Of a DNA stretch of 64,000 nt, positions 38,700 through 47,044 are shown piece after piece. Source of the stretch: SG8-30 sp964406445 (GTDB lineage Bacteria > Pseudomonadota > Gammaproteobacteria > Steroidobacterales > Steroidobacteraceae). Numbering within the stretch: position 1 is the stretch's first letter; every line of letters begins with the position of its first letter. The notes beneath the pieces were generated by a model. The model did no database searches. It was not told the origin of the DNA and saw only the letters and a list, made by a program, of their open reading frames with translations. The stretch lies in the NCBI GenBank assembly GCA_964406445.1, contig CAYORU010000002.1, forward strand, positions 1 through 64,000, written 5' to 3'. A program made the position numbers and the translations under genes.

Positions 38700-40132
38700 T
38701 GAATGAACTCGACCAGTACGACGCCCTGGGCCTCGCCGGTCTCGTCAGATCGGGTCGGCTCGGCGCGAACGAGCTGCTCGAGGCCTTCATCGCGCGCGTC
38801 GAAGCGCGCAACCCGTCGGTCAATGCCGTCGTGCGACAGATGTACGAGGAGGCACGGCGGGACATCGCGGCCGGCCTGCCGGCCGGCCCGTTCAGCGGCG
38901 TGCCGTTCATGCTGAAGGACCTGCGCGCCGAGTACGGCGGCGTGCCGACGACTTCCGGCAGCCGCCTGTTCCGCGACAAGGTCGCGCGCGCGGACAGCGA
39001 ACTGGTCAGTCGGCATCGCCGTGCCGGCCTCGTGATCTTCGGTAAGACCAACACCTCGGAGTTCGGCTGTTGCCCGAGCACGGAAGGCACCCTGTTCGGC
39101 GCAACGCGCAATCCGTGGAACCCAGCCCTTAGCGCCGGCGGCTCCAGCGGAGGATCCGCCGCGGCGGTCGCGGCGGGCCTCGTGCCGCTCGCCCACGGCT
39201 CCGACGGCGGCGGGTCGATCCGCATCCCGGCCGCGTGCTGCGGCGTCTTCGGCTTCAAGCCGACGCGCGGCGTGAACCCGGCTGGCCCGGTCTTCGGCGA
39301 GGCCTGGAACGGCCTCAGTGCCGAGCACGCGCTGACTCGCAGCGTGCGGGACAGCGCCGCGCTGCTCGACGCGACGCGCGGTCCCGCGCCGGGCGACCCG
39401 TACTGCGGGCCAACCTTCGAGCGCAGCATGCTCGAGGAGGTCGGGCGAAGCCCCGGCAGGCTCAGGGTGGCCGTGCAGCGCCACGCGCTTTCGGGCGCGC
39501 CAGTCCACGCCGACTGCGTCGCGGCGGTCGATGAATGCGCGAGACTCTTGGAGGACCTAGGCCACCACGTCGAGGACGGGGTGCCGGACTACGACGTGGC
39601 GCGCATCGGGGCGGCCTACCCGCTGGTGATCGCGGCGAACGTGCAGGCGGCCATCGACGAGTACTCGGAGACGACCGGCATCGCGCCGGGCCCGGAGCAC
39701 GTCGACAACGTGATCGGGATCCTCGGGCGGATGGGGCACGACCGCAGCGCTGCCGACCTGGCGCGCGCCGTCTGGGCGATGCACGCGGTTGGCCGCCAGG
39801 TCGCGCCGTTCTTCGGCCGGCACGACGTCCTGCTGACGCCCGTGGTGGCGACGCCGCCGCCGCCCATCGGCACGCTCGACACCTCCACGGACGACATCAA
39901 GGGCTACCTCGAGGCTGTCTTCCGGTTCATTCCTTTCACCGCGCTCGCCAACATCGCCGGCCTGCCGGCCATGGCCGTGCCGCTGCACTGGCGGCCGGAC
40001 GGCCTGCCGATCGGCGTGCACTTTACCGCTGGCTTCGGCCACGACGGGCTGCTCTTCAGCCTCGCAGCACAGCTCGAGGCGGCGCGGCCCTGGGCCGCGC
40101 GCCGCCCGCCGACCGGTGCACGGCAGTCCTGA
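38699..40132 (+). CDS. Amidase signature family amidohydrolase
   Basis: 477 residues. The start ATG shares one base with the fbiC stop (TAATG). The Ser-cisSer-Lys triad is complete: Lys73 (FMLKDL), Ser149 (AGGSSGGS) and Ser173 (GGGSIRIPA), with the same spacings as in FAAH-like enzymes (76 and 24). No signal peptide, so cytoplasmic. It hydrolyses a carboxamide to acid and ammonia or amine. The tight coupling to fbiC suggests the amide belongs to the same F420-linked pathway. Substrate unknown. Confidence 0.9.
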   Translation: MNELDQYDALGLAGLVRSGRLGANELLEAFIARVEARNPSVNAVVRQMYEEARRDIAAGLPAGPFSGVPFMLKDLRAEYGGVPTTSGSRLFRDKVARADSELVSRHRRAGLVIFGKTNTSEFGCCPSTEGTLFGATRNPWNPALSAGGSSGGSAAAVAAGLVPLAHGSDGGGSIRIPAACCGVFGFKPTRGVNPAGPVFGEAWNGLSAEHALTRSVRDSAALLDATRGPAPGDPYCGPTFERSMLEEVGRSPGRLRVAVQRHALSGAPVHADCVAAVDECARLLEDLGHHVEDGVPDYDVARIGAAYPLVIAANVQAAIDEYSETTGIAPGPEHVDNVIGILGRMGHDRSAADLARAVWAMHAVGRQVAPFFGRHDVLLTPVVATPPPPIGTLDTSTDDIKGYLEAVFRFIPFTALANIAGLPAMAVPLHWRPDGLPIGVHFTAGFGHDGLLFSLAAQLEAARPWAARRPPTGARQS

Positions 40133-40169
40133 CCGCGCATCCCTCAAGTTCCGTTCCCCGGAGTTCAAC

Positions 40170-41186
40170 ATGAAGTTCAGCATCGCCCCCGCCCTGCAGA
40201 AGCTGGTTGACGGCCGGCGTGTCCTCGACGTTGATGGTTTCCTGGCAGAGTGCCGGACCGCCGAGCGCTGTGGCTGGTTCGGCGCCTACACGGGCGAGAA
40301 GCACAACGGCGACACGACCTACACGACCAATCCGTTCCTGGCGTGCTCGCTCGGACTCGCCAAGACGGACAAGCTCATGTTCGGCACTGCAGTCAGCGTG
40401 CTGCCGATCCACCACCCTGTGTCCGTGGCCGAGGACGCCTGCCTGCTCGACGCCATGTACCCGGGGCGCTTCCGGCTGACGACGGGCGCCGGGTACTTCT
40501 CCGGCGACTACGAGCCTTTCGGCGTTTCGCTCGACGAGCGTCAGCACCGCATGGACGTCGGCATGGAGGTGATCGCCGCGCACCGCGCCGGCAAGCAGAT
40601 CGAGGTCCCGAGTCCCTGGGCCGGCAAGGTACCGCCGCGCGACCCGGCGCTCGGACCCGACCAGCTAGAGGTGTTCATCGGTGCGTGGAGCCCGGCCGGC
40701 GTCCGCCGCGCAGCGCATGACGCCGACGGCTGGGTCACCGACCCGATCCGAAGCGGCCGTTGGATGCAGCGCCTCGCCGAGATCTACCGCGAGGAGTGCG
40801 CCAAGCTGGGCAAGAAGCCGCGCATTGTATTGTTCCGCGAGGCCTGGATCGATCGGACCGACGAGGCTGCCCGCGCGACCTACGGTCCGCACGTGCTCGG
40901 GTACTCGCGCGTCTACTTCGTGCGCGGCAATGCGTTCAATGAACGCTACGACCCCTGGCTCAAGGATGTGAAGTCGCCCGAGGACCTGACGCTCGATCAC
41001 GCGCTCGAGGACCGCGTCCTGTGCGGGTCCCCGCAGACCTGGATCGAGCAGATCGGGAAGTGGTGCGAGGCCTTCGAGCCTGAGGAGATGCTGGTGCGCA
41101 TGCGGCACTATCAGGGACCGGACCTCGGCCCGACTCTCGAGGCGATCGAGCGCATCACCTCCGACGTGATCCCGCAGCTGCGATGA
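40170..41186 (+). CDS. Luciferase-like (LLM) flavin/F420-dependent oxidoreductase
   Basis: 338 residues from ATG 40170 with GGAG 6-9 bases upstream. The bacterial-luciferase TIM-barrel is recognisable from TAERCGWFGAYTGEKHNG, FGTAVSVLPIHHPVSVAEDACLLDAMYPGRF (positions about 75-105), TGAGYFSGDYEPFGV and VFIGAWSPAGVRRAA. The family uses either reduced FMN with oxygen or F420. Position in the same run as cofC and fbiC makes F420 a reasonable guess, but the segment after HHPVSVAED resembles FMN-type monooxygenases too. It overlaps the next gene by 4 bases. Confidence 0.85.
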   Translation: MKFSIAPALQKLVDGRRVLDVDGFLAECRTAERCGWFGAYTGEKHNGDTTYTTNPFLACSLGLAKTDKLMFGTAVSVLPIHHPVSVAEDACLLDAMYPGRFRLTTGAGYFSGDYEPFGVSLDERQHRMDVGMEVIAAHRAGKQIEVPSPWAGKVPPRDPALGPDQLEVFIGAWSPAGVRRAAHDADGWVTDPIRSGRWMQRLAEIYREECAKLGKKPRIVLFREAWIDRTDEAARATYGPHVLGYSRVYFVRGNAFNERYDPWLKDVKSPEDLTLDHALEDRVLCGSPQTWIEQIGKWCEAFEPEEMLVRMRHYQGPDLGPTLEAIERITSDVIPQLR

Positions 41187-42115
41187 GCCCGAAGATGCGT
41201 TCCTTCAGCGTGCCGGTCGGCCGGCGGGCCGACGGCGAGCCGTGGCAGCTGCGATTCGTGGTGATCGAGGGCACGAGCCCGGGCCCGGCCACCGCCTTTG
41301 TCGCGGGGATCTTCGGCGACAAGCCTCTCGGCACGATGGCGCTGTGGGCGTTCGGGCGCCGGCTCGCGTCTGAGCCGGGCCTGTCGGGTTCCGTCATGCT
41401 GTGCCCCGCGGCCAATCCGTTCGCGCTCGAGGCCGGCACCCGCATCAGCCCCGATCACCTCTACCTCAATCGCGTGTTTCCCGGCGCGCCCCGCGGTTTC
41501 CTGACCCAGCAGATCGCGCACGCGTTGCTCGGCAAGCTACGCGAGTTCACGGACTGCCTCGTCGACCTGCACTCCGGGACGCCCGACATGGCGCTCTGGT
41601 ATTCGTACGACTACGGCGACGAGGAATTGTCAGCATCCTTCGGCTACACCCCGATCGTCACCCGCATGGCGCAGCCGGGGCAGCTCTCGAAGGCGTTCGT
41701 CGACGCCGGCGGGAGGTCGGTGCTGGTCGAGTTCGGCGGCGGGGCGCTCGGCGACGTGGACGTCGGCGTCGAGGGCTGCCTCAACGTCCTGAGGTACCGG
41801 GGCCAGCTCGCGGGGCGGGCCACCGGGCCGAAGACGGTTCCCGTCGTGGACGGCGACGTCTCGATCTACATGCCTTCGAATACGGGTGTACTGACCTCCG
41901 CGTATCCGACCTCGGCTGTCGGCAGCCACGTGACCCGCGGGCCGGTCGCCTGGCTCGATTGTCCGGCCACCGGCGAACGCCTTGAGGAGTTCCGCGCCGA
42001 GCGCGAGGGAGCCCTGCTGATGCTGGCGCGCGTCTCCCCGGCGATGGCGTCGTCCGGACAGTTCGGCGCGGCCCTCGGTTATCCGAGCCGCGAGATCGCG
42101 GTGCCCGCGGCCTGA
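41183..42115 (+). CDS. AspA/AstE-like (M14-related) protein lacking zinc ligands
   Basis: 310 residues. The fold is that of aspartoacylase/succinylglutamate desuccinylase: NPFALEAGTRISPDHLYLNRVFPG and VDLHSG match the family. The first zinc motif, normally HGDE, reads FGDK (AGIFGDKPLG), so the His and Glu ligands are missing; only the His of DLHSG remains. It may be inactive as a zinc amidohydrolase, bind metal differently, or have a new role. The start overlaps the LLM stop (ATGA), so the two products probably work together. Confidence 0.7.
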   Translation: MSPKMRSFSVPVGRRADGEPWQLRFVVIEGTSPGPATAFVAGIFGDKPLGTMALWAFGRRLASEPGLSGSVMLCPAANPFALEAGTRISPDHLYLNRVFPGAPRGFLTQQIAHALLGKLREFTDCLVDLHSGTPDMALWYSYDYGDEELSASFGYTPIVTRMAQPGQLSKAFVDAGGRSVLVEFGGGALGDVDVGVEGCLNVLRYRGQLAGRATGPKTVPVVDGDVSIYMPSNTGVLTSAYPTSAVGSHVTRGPVAWLDCPATGERLEEFRAEREGALLMLARVSPAMASSGQFGAALGYPSREIAVPAA

Positions 42116-42157
42116 GCCGTATGACGCCGCGCCGCGGGGCGCGGACTGGAGTCTGAA

Positions 42158-42865
42158 ATGCTGCCGCTGCTGTACGTGGTGAGGATGGACGTCGAGCCCG
42201 GATACCTCGACGAGTTCGTCAAGTGGTACGACAGCCGTCACGGGCCCGACTTGATCGGTGCCGGTTTCTACAGCTGCAGCGCCTATCACTCGCGGGTCGG
42301 GCAGCCGCTCATCTGCAATGTGTACGAGGTCCCGTCGCTTGAGGTCTTCTCGTCGGATCCCTACGTCGAGGTCCGCAAGCGCGACCGGCAGCTGACCGAG
42401 GAGGTGCTGCAGAAGATCAGCAACCACTCGAACACGACCTACCGCCAGGAGGCGGTCGTCGGCGTCCCGGCCGCGGCGCTGCGGCGCGATCGCCGGCCGA
42501 GCCGCGCGGGCGCCGTCTGCGCGCCGGTCGTCTCGACGATCAGGATGGACATTGCGGACGGGTCCGTCCCCCGGTTCCTGGGCTGGTTCCAAGGCGAAGA
42601 AGCTACCCGCCTAGCGGCACGGCCGGGCTTCCTGCGGGCACGTCTGGCGCGGCAGGAGGGCAAGCATCCGCTGTTCCCGTCGAAGCAGGCCGAGTGGCTG
42701 CTGTTGACGGAGTGGGCCTCGCTCGACGACGCGGCAGCGGAGGGCTCGCCGGAGGAGGTCGTTGGGCGCCACGCGCGCGAATCCGGCGCGTCGCTGTCGC
42801 GGATCGAGTACAACATGGCGGCGCTTAGCGCGACGCTGCTCAATGCGAATGCCTGGACGGCCTGA
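42158..42865 (+). CDS. Protein of unknown function with two ferredoxin-like (dimeric alpha/beta barrel) halves
   Basis: 235 residues. Two similar halves can be seen: LLYVVRMDVEPGYLDEFVKWYDSRHGPDLIG (residues 4-34) and VVSTIRMDIADGSVPRFLGWFQGEEATRLA (about 124-153). Each is followed by a strand-helix-strand region with G-F and a W/Y-rich strand (VYEVPS; LLLTEWASLDD). This looks like an internal duplication of the EthD/antibiotic-monooxygenase-type fold, which often binds hydrophobic substrates without a cofactor. I do not recognise a named family, and its function in the operon is unknown. Confidence 0.65.
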   Translation: MLPLLYVVRMDVEPGYLDEFVKWYDSRHGPDLIGAGFYSCSAYHSRVGQPLICNVYEVPSLEVFSSDPYVEVRKRDRQLTEEVLQKISNHSNTTYRQEAVVGVPAAALRRDRRPSRAGAVCAPVVSTIRMDIADGSVPRFLGWFQGEEATRLAARPGFLRARLARQEGKHPLFPSKQAEWLLLTEWASLDDAAAEGSPEEVVGRHARESGASLSRIEYNMAALSATLLNANAWTA

Positions 42866-42901
42866 AGGCCGGGACCGGGCAGCCCTGCGCGGGGGAAGAC
42901 G

Positions 42902-44332
42902 ATGAACGACTGTCGCCAGTTCTATGTGGACGGTGAGTGGCGAGACGCCGGCGCACGGCCTCAGCGCGGCATCGTAGATCCCGCCACGGAGTTGCCGTCC
43001 GGCAGCGTGAGCCTCGGCAGCGCCGCGGACGTGGATCAGGCGGTCGCGGCAGCCCGGCGGGCCTTTGCGACCTACTCCTCCACTTCGCGCGAGGAACGCA
43101 TCGCGCTGCTCGAGCGCCTAGGCGCCGCCTACATGGAGCGCTTCGAGGACATCGCCCAGGCGATCTCGCGGGAAGTCGGCGCGCCCATTCAGCTCGCGCG
43201 CGGCCTGCAGGCGCAGACCGGCATCCTGCACATCCAGACCTACGCGCAGATCCTGCGAGACTATTCGTTCGACGACGACCGTGGCACGACCCGGATCGCG
43301 CGCGAGCCTATCGGCGTCTGCGGGTTGATCACGCCCTGGAACTGGCCAATCAACCAGATCTGCGTGAAGCTGATTCCCGCGTTGGCGGCCGGCTGCACGG
43401 TCGTGCTCAAGCCGAGCGAGGTGACGCCGACCTGCGCGTCCATCCTCGCGGAGGTCATGGATGCCGCGGGCGTGCCGCCCGGGGTCTTCAACCTCGTCCA
43501 CGGCCTCGGCCCGGAGGCGGGGGCGGCCATCGCCGCACACCCTGACGTCGATATGGTTTCTTTCACGGGTAGCACGCGGGCCGGGATCGAGGTCGGTCGC
43601 GCGGCGGCAGCGACGGTCAAGCGCGTTGCGCTCGAGCTCGGCGGCAAGTCGCCGTTCATCGTACTGCCGGAGGCGGACCTGGAGGCCGCGGTCGGCGGCT
43701 GCGCGGACTGGATCCTGCTGAACAGCGGGCAGTCTTGCTCCGCCCCGACACGCCTGCTCGCGCCGGCGGAGCGGCTGGGGGAAGTGACGGAACTCGCGCG
43801 TGCGCGCCTGTCGGCGGCCGTCATCGGCGATCCCTCGAGCGAGGCCACCACGATGGGGCCGGTCGTCAGCCGCACGCAGTGGGACCGCGTGCAGCGGCTG
43901 ATCCAGTCCGGTGTCGACCAGGGCGCCCGGCTCGCGCTCGGCGGGACCGGCCTGCCCGAGGGCCGCGGGCGGGGTTACTTCGTCCGCCCGACGCTCTTCA
44001 CGGGCGTCTCGAACGACATGACCATCGCGCGCGAAGAGATTTTCGGGCCGGTGCTGTGCATCCTGGCCTACCGGGACGAGCAGGAGGCCGTGGCCATCGC
44101 CAACGACACGCACTACGGCCTGGCCGCCTACGTGGCGTCCCGGGACCTGGAGCGTGCCAGGCGCGTCGCGCGGCAGCTGCGCGCGGGCAGCGTCTACATC
44201 AACGGTGCCGGCATCGACCCGCTGGCGCCTTTCGGTGGGTACAAGCAGTCAGGCAACGGCCGCGAGTGGGGCGTGCTCGGGCTGGAGGAGTATCTGGAGG
44301 TGAAGTCCATGCCCGGTTACGGCGCCGCGTGA
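42902..44332 (+). CDS. Aldehyde dehydrogenase, NAD(P)-dependent
   Basis: 476 residues. ALDH motifs: GLITPWNWPINQICVKLIPA about residue 142, LKPSEVTP, FTGSTRAG, the general base Glu in LELGGKSP about residue 246, and the catalytic Cys in NSGQSCSAPTR about residue 281. The end YKQSGNGREWG is typical. It oxidises an aldehyde to an acid, plausibly following the PQQ alcohol dehydrogenase or P450 encoded downstream and supplying the acid for CoA activation. Confidence 0.92.
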   Translation: MNDCRQFYVDGEWRDAGARPQRGIVDPATELPSGSVSLGSAADVDQAVAAARRAFATYSSTSREERIALLERLGAAYMERFEDIAQAISREVGAPIQLARGLQAQTGILHIQTYAQILRDYSFDDDRGTTRIAREPIGVCGLITPWNWPINQICVKLIPALAAGCTVVLKPSEVTPTCASILAEVMDAAGVPPGVFNLVHGLGPEAGAAIAAHPDVDMVSFTGSTRAGIEVGRAAAATVKRVALELGGKSPFIVLPEADLEAAVGGCADWILLNSGQSCSAPTRLLAPAERLGEVTELARARLSAAVIGDPSSEATTMGPVVSRTQWDRVQRLIQSGVDQGARLALGGTGLPEGRGRGYFVRPTLFTGVSNDMTIAREEIFGPVLCILAYRDEQEAVAIANDTHYGLAAYVASRDLERARRVARQLRAGSVYINGAGIDPLAPFGGYKQSGNGREWGVLGLEEYLEVKSMPGYGAA

Positions 44333-44357
44333 CCTCCCGCAGCCGAACGCGCGATCC

Positions 44358-45656
44358 GTGAACTCGATTGCCGGCATCGGACCCGTGCGCGACCCGGCGG
44401 CCGTGACCGCCGGTTACCGCCGCTACGTGCTGGGCCTGCTGCTCGTCGTCTACATCGTCAACTTCGTCGACCGCCAGGTGCTCGCGGTCCTCATCGAGCC
44501 GATCAAGCGCGAGCTGGAGCTGTCGGACACCCAGCTCGGCTTCCTGTCGGGCCTCGCCTTCGCCATGTTCTACGTGACCTTCGGCATCCCGCTCGCGCGG
44601 CTCGCCGACCGCAGGTCACGCCGCGACCTGATCGCGGTGTGCATGGTGGCCTGGTCCGCGATGACGGCGCTCTGCGGGCTCGCCGCCAACTTTGCGCAGT
44701 TGCTCGCGGCGCGCATCGGGGTGGCGGTTGGCGAGGCGGGATGCGTGGCGCCGGCCCACTCCATCATCTCTGACTACTACCCGCCGGAGCGGCGGGCCTT
44801 CGCGATTTCGGTGTTTTCGTCCGGGGCGTCGATCGGCATCTTCGTGGGCCTGATGCTGGGCGGCTGGCTCAGCGAGCTCTACGGCTGGCGGATGACGCTC
44901 GTGCTGATCGGGCTGCCCGGCATCCTGGTGGCGCTCGTCGTGCTGGCCACGCTTCGAGAGCCGATCCGCGGGATGACGCTGGGCGCCGGGGCCGCCGTCG
45001 CGCAGGCTCCGGGGCGCTTCTGGGAGGACATCGGTCGGCTCGCCGGCAGGCACAGTCTGGTGATCCTGGCGGTGGCCACGGGTCTGCAGTCCATGGTGAT
45101 TTACGGGACGGCGTCATGGTTGCCAGCGTTCTACATGCGCGTGCACGAAATGAAGGTCTCGGAAGCCGGCACGATGCTCGCCCTCATCAACGGGCTCGGG
45201 GCGGCCGTCGGGGCCGTCGTCGGCGGCAGCCTCGCCGGGGTGCTCGCCCGCCGGGACCATCGCTGGCTGGTCTGGGCGCCGGCGATCGCGACCGCGCTCG
45301 CAACGCCCCTCTATCTCGTGGCGGTCATGGCGCCGGATGCCTCGTCCAGCCTGCTGGCGCTGGCGCCAGCGTCGGTCCTGGGCGCGGTCTATGCGCCTGC
45401 AGCGCTCGCGGCGGCCCACGGCCTGTCCGGTTCGGCGCTGCGGGCGACCGGCATCGCGGTGATGCTCTTCGTCAGCAACATCCTGGGCATCGGCGGCGGC
45501 GCGCTGCTTGTCGGGATCGTGAGCGACCTGTTCGCGGGGGCTGAGCCCACGTTGTCGCTCCGCTACGGGCTGGTCGTCGTGCTTTTCGCGAATGTGCTTG
45601 CGGTCGCCGGATACCTTTGGGCGTCGCGCCGCCTGCTGCGCGACTGGCAGGACTGA
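44358..45656 (+). CDS. MFS transporter (Spinster-like)
   Basis: 432 residues from GTG 44358, with about twelve hydrophobic segments. The first helix region YVLGLLLVVYIVNFVDRQVLAVL and the loop 2-3 motif FGIPLARLADRRSRRD identify the major facilitator superfamily, and GEAGCVAPAHSIISDYYPPERR is typical of the Spinster-like group. It is likely an inner-membrane importer of the substrate or an intermediate, or an exporter of a by-product. It is cotranscribed with ALDH and P450. Confidence 0.87.
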   Translation: MNSIAGIGPVRDPAAVTAGYRRYVLGLLLVVYIVNFVDRQVLAVLIEPIKRELELSDTQLGFLSGLAFAMFYVTFGIPLARLADRRSRRDLIAVCMVAWSAMTALCGLAANFAQLLAARIGVAVGEAGCVAPAHSIISDYYPPERRAFAISVFSSGASIGIFVGLMLGGWLSELYGWRMTLVLIGLPGILVALVVLATLREPIRGMTLGAGAAVAQAPGRFWEDIGRLAGRHSLVILAVATGLQSMVIYGTASWLPAFYMRVHEMKVSEAGTMLALINGLGAAVGAVVGGSLAGVLARRDHRWLVWAPAIATALATPLYLVAVMAPDASSSLLALAPASVLGAVYAPAALAAAHGLSGSALRATGIAVMLFVSNILGIGGGALLVGIVSDLFAGAEPTLSLRYGLVVVLFANVLAVAGYLWASRRLLRDWQD

Positions 45657-45676
45657 CGGCCAGCCTCGCCCGCGCC

Positions 45677-46876
45677 GTGGAGACCATTGTCCTCGACCTG
45701 CACGATCCCTCGCTGCTCACCGATCCGCATGGGGCCTTCCGCCGCTGGCGCGAGGAGGCGCCGGTGTTCCGGGCGCGGCTCGGCACACAGGCCGTCTGGG
45801 TGTTGAGCCGCTACGACGACGTGAAGGACGTACTTGAGGATCCCGCGTCGCTGATGCGCCCGCCGGGCGCCGGAACGCCCCGGGCCCTCGGCGACGGCGC
45901 GGCGGCGCGGATGTGGAACTCCGCCCTGTCGATGATGGACCCACCGGAGCACACGCAGGTGCGCCGGCTCGTGGGTCGGGCCTTCACATGGCGCCGTGCG
46001 GAGGAGATGCGGCCGCGGATCGAGGCGCTGGTCGAAGAGGTGTTCCAGGGGCTCGACGGCTGCGCCGAGTTCGAGGTCGTGGGCGAGCTCGCGCTGCGCG
46101 TGCCGATGCGGGTGATTTGCGGACTGCTCGGCATACCCGAGTCCGACTGGGCCATGCTGCAGGCCTGGACTCCCGACTTCCTGCGCATCTTTCTGCCGGA
46201 GGCAGCGTCGCCGGAAGACCGGGCCCGCCTGGACCGGGCCTCGCAGAACTTCATGGAGTATTTCGGCGCCATGGTCGACGAGCGCCTGGCCGCGCCGCAG
46301 GACGACCTCACGACCGCGCTCGCTGCGCTGTACGCCGACGGCGGGCTGAGCCGGGATCAGCTGGTCGGCGTGATGCGTGGCTTGCTGACCGCTGGCTTCG
46401 AGACGTCAGCGGCCACGATCACGGCTGGCTGCCTTTGCCTGGCCGAGCAGCCGGACCAGCTCGCGTTGCTGCGCGAGCGGCCGGATTGCGCCCCCGCCGC
46501 AGTGGAAGAGGTGCTGCGCTGGGAGACGCCCGTGCGCGCCCACATGCGTCACCTCGGCGCCTCACGCGTGTTCCACGGCGTCGAGCTCGAGGCGGGCGCT
46601 GCCGTGTGGCTGCTGCTCGGATCGGCCAACCGGGACCCGCGGCGTTTCCCGGACCCGGACGTGGTCGACGTCACGCGCGGCGACGTCGCGCACCTCTCTT
46701 TCGGCGGCGGGCGGCACTTCTGCCTCGGTGCGTACCTCGCGCGAGTCGAGCTGCAGGCTGTCTTCACGCGTCTGGTGCGACGCTACCGCGTCATCGAGCG
46801 GGTGACAGAGCAGCCGCGGCGCCGCCTGAACTTCCAGTTCCCGAGCCTCGAGCGACTCGTTGTCCGGGTCCGTTGA
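45677..46876 (+). CDS. Cytochrome P450
   Basis: 399 residues from GTG 45677, 20 bases after the MFS stop; the frame is open upstream inside the MFS gene, but this start gives the normal bacterial length. I-helix LLTAGFETSAATI holds the acid-alcohol pair (Glu-Thr). The ExxR is in EEVLRWETP, and the haem loop LSFGGGRHFCLGAYLAR carries the ligand Cys349. It is a soluble class needing ferredoxin and reductase, which are not in this window. It would hydroxylate the substrate using NAD(P)H-derived electrons and O2. It is the last gene of the run that starts with cofC. Confidence 0.93.
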   Translation: METIVLDLHDPSLLTDPHGAFRRWREEAPVFRARLGTQAVWVLSRYDDVKDVLEDPASLMRPPGAGTPRALGDGAAARMWNSALSMMDPPEHTQVRRLVGRAFTWRRAEEMRPRIEALVEEVFQGLDGCAEFEVVGELALRVPMRVICGLLGIPESDWAMLQAWTPDFLRIFLPEAASPEDRARLDRASQNFMEYFGAMVDERLAAPQDDLTTALAALYADGGLSRDQLVGVMRGLLTAGFETSAATITAGCLCLAEQPDQLALLRERPDCAPAAVEEVLRWETPVRAHMRHLGASRVFHGVELEAGAAVWLLLGSANRDPRRFPDPDVVDVTRGDVAHLSFGGGRHFCLGAYLARVELQAVFTRLVRRYRVIERVTEQPRRRLNFQFPSLERLVVRVR

Positions 46877-46942
46877 GGGGCGGGCGTTGGTCGGCCGCCA
46901 CAGCGTGCGCCTGCACGTGTCTTAATCATGTCCAGATAACGC

Positions 46943-46974
46943 TACCGAATGGTACATTCGAAAAATATACGGTA
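46943..46974. promoter_or_regulatory. Putative operator C: TACCG-N22-CGGTA
   Basis: Arms TACCG (46943-46947) and CGGTA (46970-46974), spacer 22, identical in arms and spacing to the site at 27013. The left arm is part of a smaller palindrome TACCGAATGGTA and the right arm of TATACGGTATA. It overlaps the putative PQQ-ADH promoter, so a bound protein would block transcription. Confidence 0.6.
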
Positions 46975-46978
46975 TAAA
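46951..46978 (+). promoter_or_regulatory. Putative promoter of the PQQ alcohol dehydrogenase gene
   Basis: -10 TATAAA (46973-46978) with -35-like GGTACA (46951-46956) and a 16-base spacer, in the only A/T-rich part of the 168-base gap after the P450 gene. Both boxes lie within or against operator C. The leader to ATG 47045 would be about 60 bases. Confidence 0.4.
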
Positions 46979-47044
46979 CTACGACTAACGAGCAATCGAA
47001 ATCGTCACGCAGCGCTGCCAGGCGATGCGGCATCGGGGGGGCGG

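Noticed and set aside
40170..41186. Stating that the luciferase-like enzyme is F420-dependent
   Set aside because: Context supports it, but the sequence also resembles FMN-dependent members and no cofactor-specific residue could be checked by eye.
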